Source: Neodontobutis hainanensis (Eukaryota > Chordata > Actinopteri > Gobiiformes > Odontobutidae). From it: a stretch of 64,000 nt of DNA. The number at the start of each line of letters is the position of its first letter. Within the stretch, counting starts at the first letter, position 1. Position numbers and translations under genes: made by a program. The stretch covers positions 310,001 through 374,000 of the forward strand of contig JALDNG010000079.1 in the NCBI GenBank assembly GCA_024349245.1, written 5' to 3'. The notes under the pieces are model-generated. The model was not told the origin of the DNA. It searched no databases and saw nothing but the letters and a program-made list of their open reading frames with translations. Shown here in pieces: positions 40,301-50,703 of this stretch.

Positions 40301-41909
40301 ATATGTCATTTAATGAAGTAAAAGAGTCTCATACCTTATCTTTTTAATAGGTCCAACGTTGTGAGTCCTAATTCTGAACACATCCGTTTTAGCCCTTTCA
40401 AATGCAGTGCGACTCCTGAAATGTGTTTAACATGATGAGCAGGTGATAGGGTAAAAAAGAAAAAGAAAACTACAATAAACAATTGAACATGACAACATAA
40501 AATAAATCAGAATAAGATATAGCTGTATGCAAACTACAGTCCATAATCACAGCACAAATCTGTTCACTTCTCACCAGCATCACCTTGACATAACAAATTA
40601 CCTTTTTTCTGTGCTGTTAAAAAGAAAGAAAAATAGATAGTTTACCTACATTTTACACCAGGTACAGTGTGGCAGTAATTTTTTATTGTTTCATTTGAAG
40701 GGATCTTACTTGCTTGCCAAGTGAACTTTTGGAGTAATGCCATATTCTCCAAACAGTGTGATAAAAACGTTGGCGTCGGTGCCAGCTCCTCTTTCATCCC
40801 CAGTGATAGTCACCACCTCATACACTGGAGAAAGAAATGACGTCAAAGCCAGAAAAATCTAAATGACTCTATGTGCCAAGTACATCAGTCAAGCCCATAA
40901 TAGACTGAAGTATTTAATTGAGAAATGACTAGATTAGGTGGGTTTACAGTATGGCTTTACTTTACATTTATCTGTAAGAACCAAAATGAAACTTTAGAAG
41001 ATATAGAGATGCTTATTAGGATTGACCTGATCTCTTTTAGATGAGTGAGTGACAGGTGTCATGTACCTGTAAGGTGAAGATAACATACTGCTGGTACAAG
41101 GAAACCACTTCTATCAGTTAATTGCTACCTACAACACAATAGACTGATTGTTCCTAAAGCACAGTGATTAAAGAGTCACTTATGTGCCTCTTAAATGGCT
41201 TTTAACATAACAGCAATTGAATAAAATAGTCTGGAACTTATTAAAATTTGTTTTTATTACCTTTTTTCTTGTGATACTCATCCTCATAGTTCTCCATTTT
41301 CTCTGGCTCGTAGTTTCGAAGTTCATTCTCATAGATTTCCACATAATTTTCAACTTTCTTCTTTTTGCCTTTCTTTTTGGTGTCTTCATCGCTGTCCGAG
41401 CTCTTCTTCTTCTTGTCCTTCTTTTTCTTCTTCCCCTCATCTTCACTTCCCCCTTCCTCCTCTACCTCAGAGTCCTTTTTGGATTTTTTATCCTTTGCCA
41501 TATTCTCCTTTGCAGAGGACTTTTTCATGCCCTTCTTAGTGGTTTCAATCACATCAGGCAGTTTCTCTTTTCTTTTGCTGCTTTTGGAGTCATTGTTGTT
41601 GTCCTCGGTGTCTGTGTTTTGTGAAGTGTTTAGCTCATCTTCACTCACCTCTTTTACTTTCTTCTTCTTGACTTTTTCCTTTTCTTTAGATTTTTTCTTG
41701 GTGCTTTTCAATTCATTGGCCGATGTATCAGAATTATATCCCTCTTCGGCACCTTCTTTCCGCTTCTTTTTCTTCCTCAATCTCCCCGACTTATTCACCT
41801 GATTACTTTTCTTCTTTGGTTTGGCTTCTTGATCCTCCGAGTCCTCGTCATCCACATCTTTGGTTTCCTCCTCTGTTCTCTGTGTTGTTTTTTTCTTTTT
41901 TGTAGGCAT
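22307..41909 (-). CDS. loxhd1: Lipoxygenase homology domain-containing protein 1 (PLAT repeats)
   Basis: Stereociliary hair-cell protein built of tandem PLAT domains; human LOXHD1 mutations cause DFNB77 deafness. 42 coding exons in one unbroken frame, 7170 nt, 2389 residues (human about 2211): 41261-41909, 40710-40824, 40335-40415, 39585-39769, 39407-39505, 39177-39325, 38360-38483, 38035-38144, 37771-37911, 37552-37687, 37052-37212, 36877-36963, 36603-36738, 36349-36503, 35781-35941, 35626-35702, 35332-35528, 34954-35146, 34652-34812, 34232-34553, 33937-34088, 30844-30977, 30581-30726, 30304-30408, 30094-30222, 29856-30020, 28817-28998, 28621-28737, 28266-28428, 27040-27194, 26755-26964, 26547-26673, 25108-25316, 24762-24947, 24538-24665, 24342-24459, 24097-24274, 23825-24010, 23495-23665, 23269-23401, 22888-23043, 22307-22787. 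Most repeats show a TGD...GTDANVF core, a GHDN...GWF/Y segment and a CxRWL segment. Stop is TAG after YPRY. Intron 11 has a GC donor; intron 21 holds a Tc1 copy. Confidence 0.96.
23402..23494 (-). other. loxhd1: 93-nt stop-free intron of loxhd1 (between exons 39 and 40)
   Basis: Donor GTCAGT and acceptor CCACAG bracket 93 nt, a multiple of three with no stop in the reading frame. Splicing restores the KTxYEI junction seen in the family; retention would insert 31 residues at the start of PLAT repeat 15. Confidence 0.7.
27405..27690. repeat. Fish repeat rich in tcttgg words
   Basis: The stretch contains many 'gtcttgg' words in one orientation and ends in 'gtcttgactacaacacta', a familiar end of a teleost interspersed repeat. 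It lies in loxhd1 intron 29. It has no coding potential. The class (probably DNA transposon-derived) is not certain. Confidence 0.5.
31364..32841 (-). mobile_element. Degenerate Tc1/mariner-like transposon in loxhd1 intron 21
   Basis: Terminal inverted repeats of at least 40 bp (31364-31403 and 32802-32841, three mismatches, weaker similarity continuing inward) begin YAAACCCGATTC and are each flanked by TA, the Tc1/mariner target duplication. Between them, on the minus strand, is a damaged transposase. Total length 1478 bp. The insertion accounts for half of the largest loxhd1 intron. Confidence 0.9.
32153..32605 (-). pseudogene. N-terminal part of Tc1-like transposase
   Basis: About 150 codons remain open, with a helix-turn-helix-like region (QRKIAKSLKLSSSTVHNIIQ) followed by a GRKTRLP motif, the usual paired-type DNA-binding half of a Tc1 transposase. 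The catalytic half further left is broken by stops and frame changes, although pieces such as a MGWG block are recognisable. It is inactive. Confidence 0.85.
34371..34435 (-). repeat. loxhd1: In-frame Lys/Glu microsatellite in loxhd1 exon 20
   Basis: An AAG/GAG-rich tract encodes a run of lysines followed by acidic residues (about residues 1081-1108) inside PLAT repeat 7. Mammalian LOXHD1 has a comparable charged insert at this place, so it is a family feature, but the exact repeat number is likely variable. Confidence 0.85.
40123..40250. repeat. Fold-back repeat with 35-bp perfect arms in loxhd1 intron 3
   Basis: 40123-40157 and 40216-40250 are perfect inverted copies (35 bp) around a 58-bp spacer, and the spacer end contains a nested hairpin (gactttgtcaa / ttgacaaagtc). 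The phrases 'gaagacgtttcgtctct' and 'gttctcagtcatccag' (just left, from about 40095) belong to a repeat family common in teleosts. A related 27-bp piece lies at about 44111-44137. Confidence 0.85.
40602..40613 (-). other. loxhd1: Candidate 12-nt microexon of loxhd1
   Basis: On the minus strand a pyrimidine-rich stretch and AACAG are followed by 12 nt and then GTAATT, a good donor. The flanking coding exons join in phase 2, and the 12 nt keep frame, adding four residues between Ser-254 and the next exon (SN-TEKR-SRTAF versus SKSRTAF). The version without it aligns better with the mammalian protein, so it would be an optional cassette. It is not counted in the 2389 residues. Confidence 0.4.
41261..41909 (-). 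other. loxhd1: Charged low-complexity N-terminal region of loxhd1 (exon 1)
   Basis: The first coding exon encodes 216 residues dominated by Lys, Glu, Asp and Ser, with blocks such as KKKKKDKKKKSSDSDEDTKK. Only the last 30 or so residues (VENYVEIYENELRNYEPE...) resemble the mammalian N terminus (about 55 residues). The ATG at 41909 has A at -3. No in-frame stop close upstream was identified, so the start could lie further out. The composition suggests disorder and possible nuclear-localisation-like basic clusters. Confidence 0.8.
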
Positions 41910-44730
41910 CTTTAATTTATTTACTACCGTGTAACCGTAACTGATTCCTGTGAAACTTGATTAAACTGACCCGTGAGTGTACACTGGAGTGACCCAGAGG
42001 CAGGACAGTCCGAGCCAGACCTCTCACAGCGGTGTCGGGCAGGTAACTGGGGAAGCCCCTCTCTGCTGTTCATCCTCAGGGACAGCTGCTGATGCCTGAC
42101 CTCATTAAGAATGATAATCTACTACTGTCACATGACCTGGAGAGGAAACCCGCCCAGGATTTACAAAGATGACAGTAATAAAGTAGCTACCTTGTATAGC
42201 CATGCAAAATACCTATTTAAGAGAATTACATAGGGCTTTATTTTAGCTATGTAATTATGTTTTAATGTAATTGTATACTTAGGCTACAAAAAGTCTTACT
42301 GAATATTAAAATTTACTATTAGATTTTAGTTTTTTCAGTTAGATTTAAATTACATTGAATTATTTTATTGCAGATTTAATACAATAAACATATCTTCCTA
42401 ATATATAAAATAAAATATTAAGGAAACAATACTAACTTATAGTGAAGCCTTTAGTTTATGTTTTAACAGCTGCTTTGTGTTTAATTTTAGAGTTAGTAAG
42501 CCTTAACTTTTTGTACTGACTAATTAGCTAGCTAGTTAACCTTGCTAATTGCTAATGGAAGCTTTTATATACTTAGCGGTTATTAATCTTTATACCCAAA
42601 ATGTGTACAACTTTCCATTAAAATGAAATAATTTTATTAAAAAACATTACCATTAAGAACTTTAGTGTCTTTTGTTTGAGAAAAATGGTTTCTTCTGCTG
42701 TGACTGTAGCTAGCATAGCAGTTAGCGTAAATGTTGAGTAAAATATTCTAATGTTAGGCTAAACTTTCACAGCTAGCTAATTTTCCTGAGTGCGTTTTGT
42801 TTATATTTGCTTTAGCTTAAGGTTCCTTGACAATAATAACATATAAAATAATACAATGCATGGATTTTGGGGGGTTTGGTTAAACCCAAGTGTTCGTTTA
42901 CTTGTTTTTAATTGCAGGAGTCAACGGGAAATAAACGTCTTCCTAGTTTTTTCCTACTTTTTTTGAACTGTAGTTTAATAAGAACCAGCAGATGGCGACA
43001 TTAACATTTCTATTTTTAAAGGCTAGGCATTGCAGCTTCTCTGCACCAGTTGCATCAGTCAGATTAAGGATTTCTCACACGGATGTAGTCCCTTCTTGAT
43101 GGCGTAGGCTGGTTTCTCTCCCTCTCTCTTCTTCTCTGTTCCACTGCAGTGCAATATATTTATGTACTTTATAAATGTTTCCACCTCTAGTAACAGTATC
43201 CAACTAAAGTGAACTGTTCTGCTGAAACAGGTGTGCTTGTACTTTTTACGTAATGCCTTTCAAATGGGACCTTATATGTTATTTAAAGTCACCCAGAATC
43301 CATTACAGAAATAAAAAAATGTATTGCCATTTTTATTTGGCCGTTACATAACATGACTGAAGCAATACTAATGAGTATTATTATTGGAAGAGTACAAAAA
43401 ATGCTGTATGTAGGTGAAGCTGAGTTTAGACAAAGATCTAATGCTCCTGGTTTAACCTCTTGCAGATACCTTTGTTCGTTTACGGTTAAAAACTTCAGAA
43501 TATGCTTGTCCAGAATAATGTTAGATAAGAAGTTTGTAGATAGCCTACGTTTTTGCAGTGAAATAAGTGCTGTTAAGAATTTGTCTGATCTTGGTCTGAC
43601 CAAAGAAAACCACAAACTAACAATAATCTCTCGGTGATCTCTCAGATTTTGGGACATTAAAGGAGAAAATTAAGTTTTACAGAGGAGATAGGCAGCACTA
43701 GGCGTGTAAATCCACTAAGGACAGATACTGACTTCAGACATTTTATTTATCTGTGCTCTCTGAACTGAGTTTCAAAGCATTTGAATCCCAGTGCCCATGA
43801 CAGGGGCAAACCATTAGCTCTATTGGGTTGTTCACTGGAGCAAAATGTTCAAGGTGGTGAAAATAGTCAGTATATTTGCTTATTCATCTTTGGTTCAGTA
43901 AGTAGGCAAACTTCACCAAAATGTACCCAGGGATAGTCTGTATTTTGTTCTTGTGCATCTTTGCCTAATACACTTACACATTTTTTGACCAAAATGCCTA
44001 AAATTAAGCACATACATTTAATAGATTAACTTCTTAATCATTGCATTTGTCTTCATTTGTTGGACCTTCTGTTGGGTGTAATTTAGGTCTTTGATTTATT
44101 AAAGCTGCTCTGGATGTCTGAGAACCTTCACAGATGTTTTGTGTGTAGATTTTGATGTTTTTTGGTGGCATCTGGAGGTGAAAGTGCAGATTGCAATCCC
44201 ACACCTTCCAATCCGCTTTTTCAGAGCATGTGAACAATTGTGGCGGCCTGCAGGACTTGCTGTTGTATATGAATGCAATAGGATATGGATTTGGGGATTT
44301 CACGTTAATTAAATGACACAGAATCTGTTTTGTTCAGTGCTCATTCGGATGTAATAGATCTGGTTTTGGCACCGCCCCCTCTCCCTTGCCACCATTTCCT
44401 CCAATAAGTACTCTGATATTTACAAAATATGTCTGTTTTTCACTTGTGCATAAGCCAATAAATATGTTGTTTCTGTTCTTTATTGCCATGTTTTGTGGCC
44501 CAAATAGCAGTCACACTATGCCCCTTAAGCATACGGTCTCTTATTTAACCTGCTCTCACGTTTCGTGGGAACACTTCTGACCATCAAACCCCAGGCGGGT
44601 CAGTGCAGTGACATAATAAAAAACAAAAGTTTGTTTTTTTCTTTCCCTTTTAAGACTCGGATAAGAAAGTACACATGAAACATTGTTAAATTCTCTCGCT
44701 ATTTTATTTGTACATTGTCTTTTTCTTTGT

Positions 44731-45110
44731 GGTTAGCGCAGAGTGATCAGCACTTCTGCCTCACAGCAAGAAGGTTGTGAGTTCAAACCACTGACAACTC
44801 GAACATCCTCAGACAACTCAGGTCTGGTCCACCGTCCAAAGACATGTATGTCACAACCCCTAACAGGACTAAGCAGAGGAGAATGACTGAATTAAAAAAT
44901 GTTCTAAATTTTTCTATATGTGTATTTATGTGTATTTGTTGCACTTTAATTATCTTCTGCTTTTGTATCATTGTATTGTATTCATCATTATTTTATATTA
45001 TTTTTCCAACTATGACTGTCTCTAAGTGAGTTTCAATGTGAAAGTTAGCAGCTGTAAGTAGTGTTCCTCGACGATTAATAAAGTTTATCTTATTTTATTG
45101 TAAAAACTAT
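44731..45110. repeat. Degenerate tRNA-like/LINE-tail repeat
   Basis: 'gtggttagcgcagagtgatcagc', 'tctgcctcacagcaagaagg' and 'ttgtgagttcaaacc' reproduce the head of an abundant teleost repeat, followed by 'ccaaagacatgtatgtca'. The end at about 45075 reads 'aataaagtttatctta', typical of a non-LTR tail. It is heavily decayed. Confidence 0.55.
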
Positions 45111-46439
45111 TTAGGAAGTGCAAGTGTCCACTTGGTAAAAGGGTGCAGTGTAAAATCCAGATCCTGTGTGACTTATGTTAAAAAGTAATAAAAACCTTGA
45201 TTTCAGGTGTAACAACACATCTATTCAGTTCAATTCTATGGGTTTGTTCAACTGTAGACTACAACATTTTACTTCTAACTGTTCTTGATGTGTAAATGTT
45301 TTTAGAAGTCTAAGACATTGCCAAAACAAAGGAACTCTGTGACTTGTTAAGTAGCAGTCAAAGTTCTTATGGGAGTTATGATGCAGTGATGTTCACTTCT
45401 GATCCTCTCTTGACTTTCAGATTATGAGCTTAATTGATTTCTCAAAGACCCTTCTGTTTATTTTAAATGCGGCCCAGAGGGGAATTTTGTGATAACATTG
45501 CCGAAACTCTCCGACACTCGGCGAAGACTCCCAAAAACAAACACACTGGAGGGTCTTAAAGTTCACTCAGGATGTGGCCAAGGAGGAAGTGATGCGGAAA
45601 TAGATTGTCGCGGCAGGATACGTGAGGGACACTGTCACAGTCATGTCGCTCTGCCAAAGGCCTTCAAAGTCTATGATTGTGACCAAATGATGTTATGACA
45701 AAGAGCTCAGACCACAGGGAGAGAGAAACACAGATGGATTTGACCGGGGCAAGGTGCTTTGTCCTTTCCCACGGTTATATGATTGTGCATGGTTATACAG
45801 GAGTGGGAGGTCAAATAATATACTATGTCACACAGCCAACAGGTGACATGAAAAAGAGATGTAATAGTATCTTTTCTGATCAAGTGGATAACAGGCAAAA
45901 ATGCACGTTTATTTATCTTTGTAGAAGTTACCCAAATGCCATAAATATGAATATAAATTTTACTGACGCACATAATAACATTGAAACAATTATCTTGCCT
46001 TAACAGCAGCAGGAGTTGGATTAATAAAAGTTGTTTTATGAAAAGCATGTTCTTTAGGTTCTAATGCAAAATTAAACTAGCAATGTCAGTAAAACTGTAT
46101 TACAGTTTTGAGTCCATTCATCATCCATTGCAGAGCAGAGAAATTTAGCACAAATTTGAGCACTAACGCAATACTCTGACGCTAACAAGCTTTTTTTTAA
46201 ACTAAATTAAATGAAGGCTTAGGACTAAATTAGTTTGTTTCTAATTTTATTTCTTAACTTGTCATGTTACTGAGCTCTATTGTGTCACAAGCCGGCTTAT
46301 AGCCTGTGGCAAAGATGAGGGGACACAGACAGCAGGTATAGGCCAATCAAAAGTTTAATTTATCAAAACAAAAACTGTTAACTTTAGACAAAGACATTGG
46401 AATGAGGTGTGAGTATGAGTGTGTAAACTATGTAAAACT

Positions 46440-46660
46440 GGGCGGCAGTAGCTCAGTGGGTAGAGCGGCCGACCTTTGACCAATGGGTGGATGGTTCGAT
46501 CCCCGCTTGAAACATCCCAAAACATCATAACATCCCGCTCTCCCCCACACACTGTCGTTGTGTCCTTGGGCACGACACATTTAATCCACCTTGCCTCCAG
46601 TGGACAGCTGTAACACTGGTAAAGCGCTTTGAGTGCCTATTAGGTGGAAAAGTGCTGAGC
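46440..46660 (+). mobile_element. tRNA-derived SINE
   Basis: The head is tRNA-like with a box A (tagctcagtgggtagag, about 46449) and a box B (ggttcgatcc, about 46493). It is followed by a body with 'gtgtccttgggcacgacac' and a LINE-like tail 'aaagcgctttgagtgcc', the standard architecture of teleost tRNA SINEs. The family name is not assigned. Whether it is still transcribed by Pol III is unknown. Confidence 0.8.
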
Positions 46661-47216
46661 GAGAGACCCTCCTCTGCCTGCAGGTGGCCCTTGCAAGGCA
46701 GAGGACATATTGTATTATATTGATATAAACAACCGTATGTCCCTGCAGAGCCACTGTAGGAGCTCACTGTCTGGAGAGTGGAGGGAAAATGTAAGCTACA
46801 ATCCACAAATCCATACTAGATCCCACCATAAACCACACATTGTATCTTTAAGATCTTGCAACATTTTTCTACCTTGTTTTAATTGGCTCTTGAGCTCAAC
46901 ACCAGTTAAATACTAAAACTGATCTCTTTTTATTAGTAGCAGACCATTAAAGCTTGACTCAGCACTCAGACACATTTCATTACTAAAGTGAATTAGACGG
47001 ACTTTCTTAAAATGAGCCATAATGCTCACAAACCTTGAAAAGACACTTTCAGGAGGTGCACATATAAAGTCCATCAGAATGGAAAAGGGCCAGTAAACTA
47101 TATAGGACAGTTAATGACAGTAATACACTTTTTTTTTATTTTACCAGGAAGTCCTTTGAGATAAAAACTTTTTTTCAAGGGAAACCTGGCCAAGAGCCTG
47201 GCCTTTCTCTGGATCC

Positions 47217-47333
47217 GTTCCACATTGGTGGAATGATCTACCTGCAGCTACAACATCAGCAGATTCTGTAGCCATCTTTAAAAAACGCCTGAAAACACAT
47301 CTCTTCCATCAACACCTGACGGACAAACACTGA
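47217..47333 (+). pseudogene. C-terminal fragment of a non-LTR retrotransposon ORF2
   Basis: The frame ending at 47331-47333 (TGA) reads WNDLPAATTSADSVAIFKKR then LKTHLFHQHLTDKH. A W-LP...FK-LKT-LF block is the usual end of LINE polyproteins after the reverse transcriptase. Upstream sequence (from about 47130, 'ttttaccaggaagtcctttg') also belongs to known-type fish repeats. It is a 5'-truncated dead copy. Confidence 0.65.
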
Positions 47334-47639
47334 ATTTTACTACCTTTCTATTAAAATAAATAAATAAAATTAAATAAAAAATATTTCCTATCCTTATCTT
47401 TGTATACTGTGCTGGGCTGCAATGAGTTTTAAGTATTGTTCCATAACCAAGGTGCAAAATAGGAGAAAGCAAGTTCTGTTTATTCTGGGAACTTTAAAAC
47501 AGAGCCGATGTGATGAGCGAGAAAAGTACCCACTTTGTCACAGCATAATGTAATGAAAAGAGTGTAATCAATGTAATAAATCTAAATTTTATAGAAGTGT
47601 ATTTTACATTTTTATATCTTGTGTGCTGTGTTTTGTTGG

Positions 47640-47706
47640 CTGCAGGTACATTTCACAGTGTATAACTGTGCATGTGACAAATAAAGCTAATCTTATCTTT
47701 AAATAA
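47640..47706 (+). repeat. Non-LTR retrotransposon 3' tail
   Basis: 'gtataactgtgcatgtgac' followed by 'aaataaagctaatcttatct' is the typical 3' end of a fish LINE. No coding part is attached. Confidence 0.5.
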
Positions 47707-49433
47707 AGTCCTCTCTGTCAGATTTCAAATGAGAAGGAAGTGTCCTGTAAGATAAACAAGCTGATGACTGATCTGACAGAACGCACTGGAACTTATTTGT
47801 GGGTTTGTTCATGATCCTTGTTGCTGAAAGATAATTAGTGTCTTATTAGAATTACATGACCAAGCCCTGGGAACATGAGTCAATGTGTTTAGATACAAAG
47901 AGCAAGATTCAACTTGTTAAAAAAAACATTGTCTGGTTCCAGTGTATGTCACAGGCTGAAAAAATCATTCAGAGAAAATGTATGGTACAGTTTATTCTGG
48001 ACACACTGCCGTTAAATCTGGAGTGACTCTTGCTAGACTCTTGTTTGTGTATTTCTGGCTCCGTGAGTCTACATCTGCAGTCTTTTACATCAGAGACACT
48101 TTTTTCCTGCTGAAAGTGCACTTAAAAGAAACACTATCGGATAAACAGATTTGTACTTGCATGTTCCCTGTTAAATCACTTTGTTCCTTGCCACTAACAA
48201 TTAGGAGCAATTTTTCTTCAGTGGAAAATGTGGTGTTCTCATTGCCTTTTGCAAAGGACAAAGAAATAAGAGTTAAAAAGAGTACAAATGAGTAAAAACC
48301 TGAACTTTACTGGCAATAGCAGAGAGTATGATTATACTTAATTAGTGTTCTGTACATAAATGGCTTGTTAGAGCACAATAATACTTTTTTTTTTTTATTG
48401 AGCTTTCTTTACAGTCTGTTGTATCCTGGCCTGTGTGACCCTTGTATATATCCTGTCTGTCCACATCTCTACTTTTTTAGCAGAGGTTCCCATGGATGCC
48501 ATTGGTCCAGAGGTATGACCACAAATGCTCCAACATAAGAAATGATATATGGCGGAGGATATAGGAGCTGTACATGATTTACAACACTGATAAAAACATA
48601 TTTCCCTTTCCCAAGTGACTCGGAGCAGGTGAGTTTGAATTACGAGAGCCTGGAGGCCTAAAAGATGTCTGGATATAAGCAGGATTTAGGTCATCAACAC
48701 TGTTTTAGATCCTAATTGTTAGAAAACCTTATAATGAACAAGCTGCTCTATGTATGCATATGGCCTCTGTAACTGAATTTTCCTGGTTTCAACTAAATGA
48801 TTAATAGAGCAGATTTTTTGTGATGCGTGTAATAAAGCAGATCTGCTGATTGTTTTAGGACTGACAGAACAGAGCTGGCAGGGACAGAGGTGTAGGCTGG
48901 GAAACGGTGCATTGCTTTTAGTATTTGTACAGACACACGTGACTTTCTGCTGGAATATCTCTCTATGCAGCTGAAATTGTGAGCCTTGTCTGGTAAACAG
49001 TACATTTATCCTGACAGCACTATGAGAGTAATAAAAGACTTTTTTACATCAATATATTACCCATATTTCCAACTGTTTTAGTAGCTTGGATAAAAAGGAA
49101 AGGAATACAATACAACTGTCGTATAAAACAGGCATTGTGGATGCCTAAAACTTAGATAAAAGGCTGAAAAGAATCTAAAATAAAAGCGTAATCCATATTT
49201 ATGGTGTGGCACTGTATCCATATATATATTATTGTCAACATATAGACTCCATATAATCTACATATTCTTTCATAATTTGTAAAAGTGGGACACCTTGACA
49301 ATGGAAAGTAAGTGTATCAGTACAAGTAGCAAGAGGGACGCTATAATCTACAACATGGACCATCCCCTACGTATTGTCTTAAGCTACACACACTGAGATT
49401 TTGGTGTCTTTTAAGACTAATACATATTATATA

Positions 49434-50703
49434 CAATTGTGCTCATAAGTTTTCATACCCTGGCAGAATCTGTGATTTATTTTGTCCATTTTCTTTTTTT
49501 TCACTCATAGTTAGTGGTTGGGTGATGCAATTCATTGTAAAACACCTGTGTTTACTCTTTTTTAAATTATAATAACAACATAAACTACCCAAATGACCCT
49601 AATCCAAAATTGACATACCCTGGTGATAATGGCCTGATAACATGCTCACAAGTTGACACAAACTGTGTTCTGTTTGCTTGTAATCAGTGTATGTGTTTAA
49701 AGGGTCAGTGAGTTTCTGGGCTCCTGACAGACCCTTGCATCTTTCATCCAGTGCTGCACTGACGTTTATGTCTGAGTCATGGGGAAAGCAAAAGAATTGT
49801 CAAAGGATCTGCGGGAAAAGGTAATTGAACTGTATAAAACAGAAAAGGGATATAAAATGATATCAAAGGAATTGAGAATGGCAATCAGCAGGGTTCCAAC
49901 TAGTATAAAAGGGGGAAAATTAGGGGTTCTGTTGAAACTAAACCAAGGTCAGGTAGACCAACAAAAACTTCAGCCACTAAAGCCAGGAAAATTGTTTGAG
50001 GTGCAAAGAAATCTTCAGATATTTCAGCTGAAGTTATTTGTGGGTTTTTCTTTGCAAAACATTTTTTCTGGCTTTTGTGGCTGAAATTATTGTTGGTCTA
50101 CCTGACTTTTTAATTTTTTACTTAATTAACTTTTTACTTTTTTTTTTACTTAATTAGAGTTTGAAAACTGCTGAATTACTGCTCAATTCCTTGGATACAT
50201 TTTTATAACCCTTTCCTGTTTTATACAGTTCAATTACCTTTTCCCATAGATCCTTTTGTGGGATCAAAGATCTTTTGCTTTTCCCATGACATAATCATGA
50301 CAGAATTCACAGACATGACAGAATACAGAAACGTCAGTGCAGCACTGGATGAAAGGTGCAAGGGTCTGTCAGGAGTCCAAAAACTCACTGACCTTTTATA
50401 CACAGACACTGATTACAATCCTCCACAGGTGAGTAGGGTTACCTTTAGTCATTCAAACTCGTTTGTGTCAACTTGTGTGAATATTACTAGGCCAAAATCA
50501 CCAGAGTATGTAAACTTTTCATCAGGGACATTTGGGTAGTATCTGTTGTCATTATGATTTAAAAAGAGAAAACACAATCGTTTGACAATAAATGGCTAAC
50601 CACTAAAAAGAGTGAAAGAAACGTTTTTGTGTTATCATTTATAGTCCCTGAAAAATGCCCAAACAATCATAAATTCATCATAAACTTATGAGCACAACTT
50701 TTG
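49434..50703. mobile_element. Palindromic (head-to-head) Tc1-like element, copy B
   Basis: The element is 1270 bp long and is flanked by TA on both sides (49432-49433, 50704-50705). The ends are inverted copies of a 'ttgtgctcataagttt' terminus. The two halves are inverted repeats of each other almost to the centre (about 50020-50035). Each half contains the terminal arm and the 5' end of a Tc1 transposase; the left half starts at 49779 with MGKAKELSKDLREKVIELYK. Small insertions, such as a T-rich one at 50105-50160, interrupt the symmetry. No 3' half of the transposase is present. It is the same family as copy A at 12521-13720. Confidence 0.85.

Larger units (their letters stand above)
22307..40824 (-). 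other. loxhd1: Map of the 16 PLAT-type repeats of loxhd1
   Basis: Approximate residues per repeat, from exon sums: 1, 217-343; 2, 344-467; 3, 468-596; 4, 597-724; 5, 725-855; 6, 856-985; 7, 986-1146; 8, 1147-1290; 9, 1291-1423; 10, 1424-1577; 11, 1578-1699; 12, 1742-1873; 13, 1874-2000; 14, 1998-2133; 15, 2134-2260; 16, 2265-2389. A Lys-rich linker (exon 32, 1700-1741) separates 11 and 12. Repeats 3, 6, 7, 12 and 15 lack the full GTDAxVF core; 15 is the most diverged, which may explain why the mammalian protein is described as having 15. Confidence 0.8.

Noticed and set aside
41365..41802. 145-codon plus-strand frame rich in Ser/Phe/Leu
   Set aside because: It is the antisense shadow of the Lys/Glu-rich loxhd1 exon 1.
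46440..46520. Functional tRNA gene
   Set aside because: Box A and box B are present, but the sequence continues into a SINE body and LINE-like tail and no clean cloverleaf forms.
49779..50084. Small protein-coding gene beginning MGKAKELSKDL
   Set aside because: It is the N-terminal stub of a Tc1 transposase running into the palindrome centre, not a host gene.
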